This document shows positions 9,622 to 21,268 of a stretch of DNA of 64,000 bases, piece after piece. Source of the DNA: Conchocele bisecta (lineage: Eukaryota; Mollusca; Bivalvia; Lucinida; Thyasiridae). The position numbers and the translations under genes were made by a program. The notes under the pieces were generated by a model, which ran no database searches, was not told the origin of the DNA, and saw nothing but the letters and a program-made list of their open reading frames with translations. Each line of letters begins with the position of its first letter. Position 1 is the first letter of the stretch. The stretch lies in NCBI GenBank assembly GCA_029237695.1, contig CM055279.1:2076975-2140974 (forward strand), given 5' to 3'.

Positions 9622-12600
9622 TTGGCTGACATCGAGCAGACCGACACACGAGGTAGACCGGAAACTATAATATTTCATAAACAACTGCGCGGGAGCCCCT
9701 GGTTGAGAGAATATGAGGACGCGAATGAATGGATTGCCGACCAGGAGGAAACTAGATTGAACATCGATAAAATAGCCTGCCCGAGCACGAAATGGACGTT
9801 TGTTAGGTGGGCCGGCGTTACGATTAAATTAATCCTTTCATCTAGCGCAGACGATGCGGGGATGCCTCGAAAATGACGGGGGCCCACTTCCCGAATGGTT
9901 GCGATATCGGAAGGGGATGAAACCGTTGGACAAATTTGACGACGAGCTTTGCCTGTTTAGATGTATCGTTCTTCACACGACTGATCTGCGAGCAGATCGC
10001 TGTCTCACAAAAACGCAAGATTTGGTGCACGAATATATCCATTTCTGTAAAAAATAATGGGTGGAAAAGACCAGCCGGCCCTGTAATACTTGACGATTTC
10101 AAAAAAGTGGAGGAATGTTTTAAACTCGGAATTGAGGTGTATGAACCAGTCGAAGAGGGAACATGGTATTTAAGAAAAGTGGCGGCTCATTACGAAGAAA
10201 TTGGTACGAAGAAAATGAAAATCGGTGTTTACAATAATCACGCGTTCCTGATCACCGACATGAACAAAACCGCCAACACCCTCTGCTGCTACGGGTGCAA
10301 CCAGCGATTCACACAATCCCATAGTTTAAAACGGCACGCGCTCACCTGCATGCGAGTGGAGACGAAGCTCACGTGCAAAAGTGCTCAGATCGACAGACCA
10401 GCATCCGCCTTCGAAAAGGCATTTTATCCCAGATCTCACGCGAGTAAGAAAGCGACCGGGTGGATAAAAACGTTCGAAGGGATCGGTAAACCCCATATAC
10501 ACACTGCACACTGCGGCCACGGAGGTGAGAGTTTGGTGGGGGGAGAGCCAGTCGACGGATTTTGTGAGGAAACTAACACGGTTTACCAATTTCACGGGTG
10601 TTATTGGCACGGGTGTCCTGAGTGCACCGATAAGGAGGCGAGGCGCGCAGCGAGGGCGGTTGTGGAAATGGAATACCAGCAGGACATACAGTGGAGTCAC
10701 GCGATCCATGCGTGGATAGACGAAGAATACAACAAATGGTGTCAAAAGCACCCCAACAGAGTGATGACCGACTCCTACGCCAAGTCCTGCCAAAAGAAAC
10801 AATTCTGCCTTTGCTATCACCGCCGGCTCCCCCACACAAAATCGCGAATCGGCAAAGAAGCAACCTGGGATTTAATCGAAGAAATGGTGATCATCAAAGA
10901 GAAGGCTGCCGAAAAGAAGGCGTTTTCAAGGTATAGAAACAAAAAACTATCGCGAGAGACGCTGCGATCGCGAAGGAGTTTACATTAGTTACTATTCGGG
11001 AGTGCCATTATAACGGCCTCTGGGATAATACACCGGATCTCCGAACAACCGTTTACCCGTATCAGATTGTGTACGATTTTGAAGCGTATTTGTCGAAAAC
11101 TAGCGAAGGTGATAGTCGATGCAGGAGTAAGAAAGGTAATCTCGAATTTGTAAACGAGCATGTGCCCATAAGCGTGAGTATCGGCGATAATTTATGTACT
11201 GAAATAACTTACATATGCGAAACGGATCCGGCCAAATTGGTTGCCCTATTTATGGAAAACATACAGGAAAGGGGGAAGGCGATACGAGAGGCTGTTGGTA
11301 AAATATATCTTCCTACCTGTATGGACAAACTTCACGCTACCCAACAGCGCGAGGTCACCCGATGGATTGATCAAGTTCCTGTAATTGGTTTCAACTCTAG
11401 TCGATACGATCTCAATCTGATCAAAAAACATTTCGTCGGGCTGTTGACCGATACGACATCGAAAGTTCTCGTCGGTAAGAAAACAAACACGAGGATATTC
11501 CTATTTACCCCAGAATTCCGATTTCTCGACGTAAAATTATATCTCAGTCCAGAGACCTCCTACGACAAATGGATAAAGGCGTACGACTGCGAGGGGCAAA
11601 AGTTGTTCTTTCCATACGAGTGGTTTGATTCTATCGAGAAACTGGATTACGAAGGGTTGCCCGGAATAAAATATTGGGACAATCAACTCAACCCGAAGGA
11701 AAAAATAACCGCGACGGAGTTGGCCGCATGCAATGAGATTTATAAAAATAAAAATATGAAAACGTTCAGAGAGTGGCTGTGATACTACAATGATTTGGAT
11801 GTGGATCCGTTTATGGAGGCGCTCGGTAAAATGTCCAATGTTTACGCGACGAGAGGCATTGACATGTTTAAAGATGCGGTTACTCTACCCGGGGTAGCGT
11901 TGCAGTACCTTCTTAGGGGGACAATAAAAGAACACGTAAAATCCTATCAAATTAAATAAAGCATAGTGGCTGCGGCCATATGTCCCCCGCTGTTCGCCCC
12001 TGAGGCTGAGACGTACGAAATGTTGAAAGCCGCTCTGGTCGGTGGACCGTCAATCGTATTCTCTCGCCACGCGGAAGTCGGGGTCACAAAAATTAGGCCA
12101 ACACCAGAAGGGGGCGGTAAAACATGAAAAGCGGTGGGGGGGACTAGACGCCAACGCGCTGTATCTATCTACATTAAATAAAGAGATGCCTTGTGATGAG
12201 GAAGATATACACCATAATGAAGAACCCCACGACCCCCAAGGAATATCACATTTTACCAGATGGTTCGGATTTGCCGAGGTGGATATAGAAGTTCCTTCCG
12301 CATTGAAAGAATTTTCGGAGATGTCTCCAATATTTATTAGCCGAGTAGTCGAGGAGGGAGAAGTACCCGATTACATGCTAAACTATTTAGACGACTCGGG
12401 AAGAAAACGCGGTAGCGGGAAGAAACTAGTAGGTGTGATGTCGGCCAAAAAAGTATTGCTGTACTTGGAACACGGGCTGAGAGTCTTCGGGATCCATCGG
12501 AGTATCACTTATGAGCGGGGTACGCCGTTTAGATGGTTTGTTAAGCAAGTTACTGACGCGCGGAGAACCAGCGACGAGGACGTGAGTAAAGCCCCTATTG

Positions 12601-13499
12601 CCGGCATAATGAAATTGTTAGGGAACTCGTGCTGCGGTAAAATGATAGAGTCTCCTGAGGGGCACCTGAATACGACATATACGAAGGACGAGAAATGTGT
12701 GGACAAGGCATTAAGATCTGCATACTTCCACGATCTGGAGGAGATCGGCGATGCGTACGAGATATCTTCTAGAAAAGTTAATGCGGTTATGACTAGACCA
12801 TTCCATTGCGGGATAGCCGTGTACCAACTGGCCAAGCTGAGAATGTTGGAATTCTATTACGATTTCTTAGACAAGTATGTAGACAGAACAGATTTTGAAT
12901 TAATACAAATGGATACGGACAGTCTGTACATGGCAGTAAGCGCGAAACCTCCGCAAGAAAATGAGAAATACGGCAGTTTCGATAGTATGGTAAAACCTCA
13001 TCTGCGCGGTGAGTATGAGAAAGATAAGAAAAATTGGTTGGCGTGGGATAAATGGAGTGACCGAGAGCCCGGGCTTTTCAAGGTAGAATTTCACGAAGAT
13101 CGTGCCATTGCGCTATCGAGCAAGTGCTATTTTGTGGAGAAGTTGGTGACCGCCAATCTACCAATTCCAGAATTGGATGGTACTTCCGGGGATATAGATG
13201 AGAACGTCAATCTACCAATTCCCGAATTGGATGGCCGATTAAAACATTCCGCAAAATGATTATCTGCCAGACAGAACACGCTAACCTGGAATCGGTATAA
13301 GAACGCGCTGAACTGGGGGCGAGAGGATGTCCATTCGGGAATTGAGGGTGGGAAAGATATGTGTGAAAACCGCGGATTCCGAATGCGGGACGTCGCGATG
13401 AAAACATATACGCAGAGGAAGTTGGGGCTATCGGCCTATTACGATAAAAGAAGAATCCTTCCAGACGGTATACACACGGAACCTCTTTATCATAATTAA
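9622..13499 (+). pseudogene. POLB: Protein-primed DNA polymerase B, segment P
   Basis: Replicates the element's DNA. Visible motifs in order: a C2H2-like finger (CYGCNQRF...HSLKRHALTC, about 10280-10350), an endonuclease-like VDGFCEETNTVYQFHGCYWHGC block, Exo I YDFEAY (11069), Exo II GFNSSRYDLNLIK (11390), Exo III YYNDLDVD (after a TGA at 11780), palm motif A DANALYLST (12150), motif B KLLGNSCCGK (12615) and motif C DTDS (12915). It is broken by frameshifts near 9870-9990, 10940 and 12120, stops at 11780 and 11957, and a TGA at 13257. Just after VEK, two palindromic 27-bp units add about 22 codons relative to copy C. Natural end HTEPLYHN at 13499. Confidence 0.85.
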
Positions 13500-14206
13500 T
13501 AATTTTAAGAAAATTAAAATCTAAAACAAATAAAGGGGGGTTATTTTGCAAAAATTAGCAAAATTTATAAAAATTAATAATCCAATATAATAATCTAATT
13601 AATGTTATAATTTCATTAAAATTAATTATAAATTGATTATTAATTATTGGATTATAACAGGATTTTTGGTACCCCGAGGGCGACCAACTGGTCTCTTCGG
13701 ACCGCTAAACCCCAATTCTCCTGCCCCAATAGCGGATTGGATCGGATCTCCGAATATCCAATCTGCTCCACCAATCAGCTCGGGAGCAGATTGGACAATT
13801 GGGTGGCTCTTTTGCCCACATATTGGTAAGCCGGCGAGATCCTATATGATATTTCCTTTTAACCCATGAGGAAGGCACATTTCCCCGAGCCCCGGCAATA
13901 TCTGACAGAGCGGTGCGATCAAGAACAGATTTAGGCATTTTCCGTTCCGTTCTCCAATATTCCAACACTTTCAATTCGCGAATTGAGGGTGTATATACTT
14001 ACGCAGATATTAATGTTCAATATGTATTCATAATTAATTTTAAGAAAATTATAAAATATCACAATTCCCTCCAATTATCCAACCCCAATCCATCAACACA
14101 CCAATCACGATTGGATAAATTGGCTGGTATTGGAGCTGCTCCCGAGCGGGGTGGTTTTGGAACTTTCCCCCCCCCCCCACTGTTATCCCAATAATCGATA
14201 AGGTGA
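13500..14206. other. Non-coding junction dense in short palindromes
   Basis: Lies between the end of segment P and the truncated start of copy B. It contains at least five mini-palindromes: 13726-13740, 13758-13794 (arms CCAATCTGCTCC/GGGAGCAGATTGG), 13971-13986 (TCAATTCGCGAATTGA), 14101-14114 (CCAATCACGATTGG), and AT-type copies near 13500-13515 and 14030-14050. No gene is recognisable. A poly-C run sits at about 14168. Confidence 0.6.
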
Positions 14207-14310
14207 AATGCACTCAGGCTACGCATCGACTGGTTAGCAAGGAATTACGTGCTCGCAAGCATTATCGTTTAGTAATAATTCAAATCAGAAAGTCAGTTAT
14301 AAAGATATAA
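14207..14310 (+). pseudogene. 3' fragment of zinc protein, copy B
   Basis: Matches the C-terminal about 33 codons of the zinc-binding protein (THRLVSKELRARKHYRLVI), ending at TAA 14308-14310. The zinc-ligand part is missing, so copy B begins inside this gene; the junction at about 14205 marks truncation of its left end. Confidence 0.65.
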
Positions 14311-14470
14311 CCGATATTTTCTCAGTGTTAAACAGCGTTCCTATCCGACCGCTGTTTGCCTATACAGTTTAACAGAGCGCTCAGCGAATGAACACGCCCG
14401 ATATTTTATCAACGTTAAACAGCGTTCCTATCCGATCGCTGCTTGCCTATAAAGTTTAACAGAGCGGTCG
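14311..14470. repeat. Subterminal direct repeats, 87-bp period
   Basis: Two units start CCGATATTTT at 14311 and 14398, each containing TTAAACAGCGTTCCTATCCG and GTTTAACAGAGCG. The motif GCGTTCCTATCCGACCGCT recurs in the equivalent place of segment D (39663-39864). Position near the element end suggests a replication or packaging signal, but this is only inferred. Confidence 0.6.
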
Positions 14471-14649
14471 GGCGGAACACCATTGATAATATATCGGCCA
14501 CCCCAAACAAAATAATATGCTGGGCATGTCTAACTGGACCACCTTTTTTAATCTATCAGCAGACGACAATGTTCCAATTACACGGTTATGTGTATATATA
14601 GCCGAGTGTATTTCGCCTTATCGAGACCACGGTGTGTATTGATTTAATT

Positions 14650-15429
14650 TTAAAACACACACACAACCACCAAGACAGTCGCCGGTGTATTTGTTTTGTG
14701 TATTGGTGTATGCAACACGCTATTGAGGCGATCTATATATATGAGATAGGTGACTGCGGCACGCGGTAACACGATTACTTCCTGGTACGGACAGTTTGCG
14801 GTTATAGAAATGCATGGTGGCCAGTGGGTGTTGTAACTTCCCACCCCCCCCCCCCCCAATTTATCTCTCAGTTGTGACTTAAATTTATCCCAATCAGTAT
14901 TCTCAATCTTGGGAAGGGTGGCGCGCGCCTTAGTTCTAATAGTATTTTTTAAATCCTCATATCGAGACATCTCCTCCACCACCAACTCAAATTCAGCGTC
15001 TGATATATTGTTATCGGCCAACGCTTTGGACACGATAACGTCGATGCTATTTTTCTTAGACCTTGCGAGAACCGATATTCTGTCGTGCTTTCTACTTTTA
15101 TTTTCGAATTTTCTTCCCACTACTCTAAACGCCATACATAACAACCCAGCCACAGCGGCTACCCCGCTCAAACCCCCTGCAATGGGAATTTCCACGACTG
15201 TAGACAATAATGCGGCTGTTCCGGCCCCACCCATTATAGAAATTGCTGCCAGCACGGCGTTCGCCCCCTCCACTATGTTTGCCACGCGTCTATAAGTTTT
15301 AGCATTCATTTTCCTTGTTTCCGCCTCTCGTTTTAGAATATCCTGCATCTCTACGATATTTTCCAACCTAAAATCTGAACTTCTTTCGCCAAAAACTTTT
15401 AGCGTGCTCGGAAGTGCTAATTCGTTCAT
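14650..15429 (-). CDS. Glycine-rich membrane-region protein, copy B
   Basis: Open frame of 259 codons from the ATG at 15427-15429. Order: N-terminal Leu/Ser segment, NIVEMQDILKREAETRKMNAK helix, a 40-residue small-residue hydrophobic stretch (ANAVLAAISIMGGAGTAALL...), a basic patch, the family signature KHDRISVLARSKKNSIDVIV, and a charged helix ending near DKFKSQLRDKL. The family normally ends soon after this. Here a 15-base poly-C tract (about 14843-14857) carries the frame on into an unrelated tail, so the natural C-terminus is probably lost. The start codon overlaps the fibre stop (ATGA). Confidence 0.6.
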   Translation of the reverse strand: MNELALPSTLKVFGERSSDFRLENIVEMQDILKREAETRKMNAKTYRRVANIVEGANAVLAAISIMGGAGTAALLSTVVEIPIAGGLSGVAAVAGLLCMAFRVVGRKFENKSRKHDRISVLARSKKNSIDVIVSKALADNNISDAEFELVVEEMSRYEDLKNTIRTKARATLPKIENTDWDKFKSQLRDKLGGGGVGSYNTHWPPCISITANCPYQEVIVLPRAAVTYLIYIDRLNSVLHTPIHKTNTPATVLVVVCVF

Positions 15430-15972
15430 ATATCGAGTTCAATCAACAATGTCACAGCAGTGGAATAACTCGCTGGGTCAGCGATTTTCGAAACAAAGTT
15501 AATAACACTACCTTCGAAAAGTCTAATTGGATTGTCACCGGCGAACGAAACCATCCCTGACCTCTGTCCAGCGAGTTTTGTGACTCCAATCGCCCGTTCT
15601 TCCCCATCCAGTACGAGATTTACGGTGACCACGGCCACAGAATTACCCTTAAAATTAATCGAGCAGACCGCCATTCGGAGAAGCGTACCTGGAGCTGTCA
15701 TGACGTATCCCCCATATCTATTGCTCGCGTTGGCGCCGAATGAATATTCATAGGCTTCCTTTTCCAACGCCCCCCTCTCCTCAGCCCAAACTGTGATGAT
15801 GGGTGTTCTGCGGTGTAATAACTTAAACTGCTCTACAGATGTGTCCGCCAATGCGGCAAGCTCCTCGATAGCGGTATGGGCCTCAACACGAACCTTTTCA
15901 GAGGTCTCCTCAAGTGCTTTTTGAGCGTCTCTACGAACTCGGTTTAGTTTATCGGAAACTTCCATAAACTCT
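15426..15972 (-). pseudogene. Fibre-like protein, C-terminal domain only, copy B
   Basis: Retains a short coiled-coil end and the complete globular domain: ITVWAEERGALEKEAYEYSF, GGYVMTAPGTLLRMAVCSI, DGEERAIGVTKLAG and SVINFVSK...LLIELDI. This beta-rich head with N-terminal coiled coil resembles trimeric fibre or tail-spike tips. The start and the whole repeat stalk are deleted; at about 15965 it is joined to the middle of the penton-like gene. Confidence 0.65.
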
Positions 15973-16392
15973 GTATAGATCCAGAGGCACCTCTCCAACA
16001 AATTTTTGGCCCCGAGGGGAAACAATCTTTTTAAGTGGTCGGCTGAAACCGAGGCGAATGCCTAATGGATCTGACATAGTTATCACAGCGCATTCGGGGG
16101 TAGTTAATGTTGCAAGTCCGGTAGCCTTCGATACTGTGAGGTTGGCTTCGTCGCCAAGCTCTGTGGAAACAAAGTCTGTGAGCTGTCTTGCTCCCCACAA
16201 CCCGTGCGGCAGCTTTACACTTAATGGTTGTCCATCCTTCACATAGTAAAACCCTTCGCGCTCCCCCAAGTTTCGCCACCCAATCGTGAAGGTGATTGAT
16301 ATGAGGCGTACCCGGCGTTTTCCGCAGCAGTTGCCGATTGACTTCTGAAGTTCACAACTCTCTTTTTGAACATTAGTGATAGTAGCAAACAT
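15973..16392 (-). pseudogene. Penton-like protein, N-terminal half, copy B
   Basis: From MFATITNVQKESCEL (start 16392) through SITFTIGWRNLG, FYYVKDGQ, LPHGLWGARQL and LGIRLGFSRPL, then cut at about 15975 where fibre sequence begins. One deletion therefore removed the penton C-terminus and the fibre N-terminus together. The start lies 17 bp from the divergent structural gene. Confidence 0.65.
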
Positions 16393-16409
16393 AATAAACT
16401 CCGATTAAA

Positions 16410-17833
16410 ATGTCGTTGGATACCAAGGCATTTAGCTTCAATTCAAAGGCAAAGTACGATGGGGGAGGTGTGTACTACTTAACGGTAGGAATCCATTACT
16501 TAATTAGAAAGCTAATAAACCCAACAATAAGAGTAAACGAAGACACAAGATTTTATACAACTTTTTCAAACATGTTTGATAATTATAGGCAGCCCAAAAT
16601 TACTACCCAAGAAACCATAAACGCGTGGAAAGCAACACCGATGCAATTTTGGCAGAACCAGTTAAATTTTGCTGTGTGGTGTGCTACAACCGGGTGTGGT
16701 GTCTCTTACATAAACCACATGGAGCATAATGAGAGCGCTTTCTGCGAAAGTGTTTATACTTTTCACGTCTACTACACGATCAGGAGAATCATACAAGAGA
16801 TGAGCGTGAAACAACCCTAAGAGGATAAATAGGACCCTCTATGCAGCCCGTACGACCACAAAGCCTACGAAAGACTGTGTAACAAATTTCAGATTTCTAA
16901 AAATACCGACTGAAAACAGAAAACAGTTACTAAAAGTGGTGGGTTAGGCGATGCATTTGTAAACAACAATATCGTAACCCGCAATGGGGGAAATTTCGAT
17001 TCAAACACTATGACATTCGGCGCGTATTCAGATCCACCAACTGACTGTAATTTTTCCGGGTGTAAATACATTCCATCTGAAGCTGTCATAATCCATATCG
17101 ACAACATAGAACAAAACGAACACGTTAGGATCGGCTGGGGGACTTTCATTTTGGATAGGGGGAAGGGGTTCACCAGGGCTGGAGTTACCCGCCTCAACGA
17201 ATCCATTCGCACATACGTCTGGGCCATCCTCGGCGCACAGGCGCAAGCGCGCAGTTCAATAATAGGAGACGGGACGGCGTTTGACGCGCAAAAACAGTTC
17301 TTGGCAAATGTCGAGGACGCAATAAACAAACCGGTGGACCTCCCGGATGCGATCAAGCGGTATCAAGACGTTTTGCAGAATGCCCACACCCCAGTAAACT
17401 ATGTATTTGGAATAGGTCTTTATATGGCGCCGAGCAATATGATACTACAAGACGACCCGGTTGACGTTTCGTAATCGCCACCGCCAATAAAAAAATCGGC
17501 CACAATGGAAAAGTGAACACGGGTATCATCAAGCTCCTCCCCAACACGGTCGGGAGCGGAGGTGTAAGTGGAACCTATTACATAAAACCGCAAAAACCCA
17601 CCCCAGTACGAAGCACACCATCAAGTTCCACCAGTTACCCCAATTCACGAATTGGAACTGGAGCTGTATCATCAAATACCACCGCTGTTCACCGAATTCA
17701 CGAATTGGAAGCACCAGAAAGTTCACCCAATTCACGAATTGGAACTGGAGCGGGAACTACAACCCACGAGGAGGAGAAATTAGCGCTCGTCGTCGCCCTC
17801 GTGGCGATCGGACTATTCGCGCTTTGGTTTTAG
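16410..17833 (+). pseudogene. Tail-anchored structural protein, copy B
   Basis: Begins MSLDTKAFSFNSKAKY. The ATPMQFWQNQLNFAVWCAT block is intact. Three in-frame stops follow within about 100 bp (16818, 16830, 16911), each explained by a C-to-T or G-to-A change of Gln or Trp codons. The frame continues to DDPVD, where a small deletion shifts it; 17513-17833 encodes the linker and tail. The linker holds three palindromes (17640-17655, 17693-17708, 17727-17742) read as PNSRIGTG or IHELEA. The tail LALVVALVAIGLFALWF is one membrane helix at the extreme C-terminus. Confidence 0.7.
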
Positions 17834-19138
17834 GAACTCTCGGGCGGAGAATAGTAGAAGACCGGCGATCGCCACGATTAAAGCCCAAGCATTCTCGGCG
17901 AGCCATCCGGCCGTTTTTGATACTACAGATAACAAGGAGGAGACGGACCCCCGATCAGCCCAGGCAGCGCGGCAGCCGCTTTTCTGGCTAATTTAGCCAG
18001 GAGACTGGCGAGGGCTTTTAGATGCTTTTTTGCCCATTCATTGGCTCCTCCGGATGGCGCGGGTGCTGGCGCGGGTGCAGCCGCCGCACCGCCTACGAGC
18101 ATCTCGATAACTAGACCTATGGTCGATATAGTCATGCCGAGAGCTATGAGGATGCTTACTATCGTGACGCCCTGCTCTCTGAACAGAGTTGAAGACGCTC
18201 ACCGAGTGTCGTCTCCTCGTGAAGAACCCTCGAGATTGTTTCGCTGATCCGACTTATTCGGGCGAGGAGACCATCACGGCAAGCCGATGCAGCCACCAAG
18301 CGAGCTGCTCTTTCATCCCGCAACGACCGCAGTCGTTCGGTGATCCGCTCGGTAGATTCTCTATCGCCACGGGCTTCCTCCAATTTTCTTTCTTTTGGCG
18401 CGATATGTTCATCCAGCGCCGGGAGTTTGGAGAGGTTAAGGACCAGTTCGCCCGGTCGGTTTGTAGAGCCTTATCGAGTCCCCGTAGTTCACGAAGAGGT
18501 AACGGTGGGTCATCGTTCTATCCTTGGTCGAGGTTGAGTATTCCGTCTATCTCGCTTTCGCTGATATCCATTGTGCGAATGGCGTCGGTGGCTAGACGAG
18601 GGAGCTCGCTGAGATCGGCAGTTTCTATCGCGGCGGCCGTCTTCGCCATCGTTTCGTCGGTAGAATGTAGGGTCTCTACAGCGCGGGCCGGCATAATTGT
18701 TTTACCCCGCTTCCAATCTGGGAATCCGAGTTCGTCCTTTACGATTTGGCCACCGCCCAGGTTTTTTCCGGCAATGGTTCACAGCGCTAGGGGTTTTCCG
18801 TTTCTTATATCAATGAGCCGGACATTTGGTGCTGATCGTAGTCGCAACCTACCACGCAGATCCAATTCGAACTTGGAGTAGTCGCGGCCGACAGATGGGA
18901 CCGCACCTTTTTCTGCCAAACTGTTGTAGTAGTCGTCTGCAGCTCCCTCGAGTAATTCCCGACTTTGACTAATGGTGCTGGTAGCGCCACCTATTTCCTC
19001 GCCGGCTGGAGTCTCTATGAAGGGCGTTTCATCATCGATGTCATCATTGATGTCATCGTCGTCGATGTCATCGTCTCGGCCGCGATCTAATTCTTCCATA
19101 TCGTAAGCAGCCTTTTTTAACGAAGTATTTAGGTTCAC
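17813..19138 (-). pseudogene. Coiled-coil membrane protein, copy B
   Basis: Same architecture as copy C: very acidic start (Asp-rich GAT/GAC repeat, 19020-19090), YNSLAEKGAVPSVGRDYSK block, coiled coil with REL and RSLRDER, TM helix, Ala/Pro linker and a second hydrophobic region. Frameshifts at several points (near 18770, 18400-18480, 18190 and 17940) break it. It overlaps the 3' end of the structural gene tail-to-tail by about 20 bp, and its start lies 5 bp from the divergent capsid gene. Confidence 0.7.
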
Positions 19139-19143
19139 TGAAA

Positions 19144-20437
19144 ATGTCTTCGAGTCAATACAGCCGCAAACTCAATCCATACCGCAGACTGCGGGAGCCC
19201 CTTGGGGCGAAAGGCGTGAGACAGAGCGTCGTTATTACGAACAACCCATCGACGATCGACCAGAACCAGCAGCTCTTGGCCCGCTTCCCCAACCTCGGAG
19301 CTAGCGACGTCATTGTGCCGGGGACTGTTCGTCTCGCTTTCACTATTTCGCTGACGTCGACAGACGTGGACTGATCCGTCATTCAGAACCTGGGTCGCGC
19401 CATCGTCAAGAAGACCATGATAAAGATTTCTGGAAATGAGGTGATTTCGATCGACGACAGCGACGTCTACCATTGTTACCAGCACCTGTGGAAGACGGCG
19501 CAAGAACGTGAAAACGCGGTCTATCATGGTATTGACACCAGCAAAAATAAGAACGTAACCAAACTTAGAATAGGGGCTGATAACAAGGTAGATAACGACG
19601 CGAGCGACAACGCGATCGTGGCCGCTTACGGCAACCGCTTCTACATCCCGCTCGACTTTGAGTTGCTGGAGAGTCACATGCCCTACTATCAGAGCGCTTT
19701 GGCTGACCGCCTCGAATACGAACTAACGTTCAACGACTACGGCCGAGTTCTCATAGCCACCGACATGGCATCGACGTATACGACAATGTTTCGTTGGAGT
19801 ACGACATGGTCACGATACCCGAACTCGCGCGATTGATCAGATCCCAGTACGCCGGTCGCGTTGCCATACTTTACGACCGAGTTCTTCCATCCACCGCAAG
19901 ATGACGAAAGACAAAAGCGACACATTGTGGAATATTAACGTCAATGTACCCGCCCGCTCGATGAAAGGTATACTGATGCTGTTCGAGGAGGGTCGGTTCG
20001 CGCTCGGGGCTAGAAAAAGCGACAAATTTTATAACCCCAAAATCACGAAGGTCGAGGTGACGATCGAGGGAGTTCCCAATCAACTCTACAGCCAGGGCCT
20101 TCGCACACACCAGCAGTGGAACGAAGCCAGAAAGCAGTTTGCTGCCGGCTCTAAGCGCTCCCCGGAGGTTGCCGTGGTTGCCAAAGACCTGCAGCTCTCG
20201 GACGTCTCCCTCGCGCAGTTCCTGACTACCAAATACGCGTTATGGCTAGACATGCGAGTCATCGACGACGACCAAATGCACGGTAGTGGACGCCAAGTTG
20301 AGAACGCTAGCGAGGGTGTGACGACACAGATAACCAAAGAGGCGGATGGAGCTGGGCCATTGAACGTGTACTTATATATAATCACAGACGCACAACTCAA
20401 CATCGAAGATGGTCGATACGTCTCAGCGCTCTACTAA
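19144..20437 (+). pseudogene. MCP: Major capsid protein, copy B
   Basis: Full length, about 430 codons. Starts MSSSQYSRKLNPYRRLREPLG. It contains the FYIPLDFELLESHMPYYQSAL segment and later VNVPARSMKGILMLFE and YNPKITKVEVTIEGVPNQLY, as expected for the double-jelly-roll capsid protein of Polinton-like viruses, which forms the pseudo-hexameric capsomers. Damage: CGA to TGA at 19372-19374 and a 4-bp deletion near 19780 (lost TCGA relative to copy C). The C-terminus DGRYVSALY is intact and overlaps the ATPase start. Confidence 0.85.
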
Positions 20438-21057
20438 ATCAAAAGATTTAAATAAAAATAAAGTTTGTGATGCCCACTCTGCCATAATATGTGGGCAGAC
20501 AGGGTGCGGCGGAAAAACGGTTTTCATCCTCGATTTGCTCGAGGGGTCCTATCGCCATATCTTTCGACACACTGTGTCCCACTGTGCGGCACAACGATAC
20601 TTATCAGCGGCGCCCGTGGATATGGACCGACCCTGAGGTATACGTTATCGACCCCGGTGATAGGCTTCACGATTGGCTGCGCGGCTTCTGCCAAAGATTC
20701 CAGGGCGAGCCCACCCTATACGTGATTGACGACTGCTCGGCCAAGGCGGCGATGACCAAAAAGGAGGACATGCTCTCCGAACTCGCATTTTCTGGCCGGC
20801 ATGCTGGGCAAAGCGTATGGATCTCCACTCAGAAGTAGAACGCCGTCCTCAAGGATCTGCGCGAGCAAACGAAATGGGTCGCCCTCTTTCACAGCAAGGA
20901 CCGAGACTCATTCGATGACTGTCTTCGAGAGAACGACGTTATCCCAACGCGCGAGGAGCGCCTGGAGGTTCGACAGATGCTTTCGGAAATTAAGCACGCC
21001 AAACTTCTGTTAAAGACTGATCAACCCACAAATTACGAAGTAATAAGTATTTGCTGA
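20409..21057 (+). pseudogene. ATP: Genome-packaging ATPase, copy B
   Basis: Packaging ATPase of the FtsK/HerA-like (A32-type) group. The Walker A loop carries an extra Gly (GQTGCGGKT) caused by a 3-bp insertion. A frameshift near 20570 precedes NDTYQRRPWIW; a TAC-to-TAG stop sits at about 20838. Walker B (LYVIDDC) and the ISTQ sensor are present. The start ATG lies inside the end of the capsid gene in another frame, as in copy C. Confidence 0.8.
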
Positions 21058-21145
21058 GCAATGCTTAACAATGCTTAGCACATACTTAACAATGCTTAAC
21101 AATGCTGAGCAAATGCTTAACAATGCTGAGCAATTGTTAAGCATC
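21058..21145. repeat. Degenerate TTAACAATGC microrepeat
   Basis: About seven imperfect copies of (A)TGCTTAACA / TGCTGAGCA between the ATPase and the next gene. A related array occupies the same place in copy C (30745-30900), so the position is old but the repeat content differs. Confidence 0.6.
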
Positions 21146-21268
21146 TGTTGCTCCGCTGCGAGCTTTGTTGCGAGCATAACGGTGATCATAAGTATCGGAT
21201 GGTGCGCTTGGCAATATATTAAACTTATGAGGCTAGTCAGAATAGTACTAATTATTAAAAATAAAATA

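Noticed and set aside
10326..10835. 169-codon minus-strand frame within the polymerase
   Set aside because: Shadow of the conserved polymerase N-terminal region on the plus strand.
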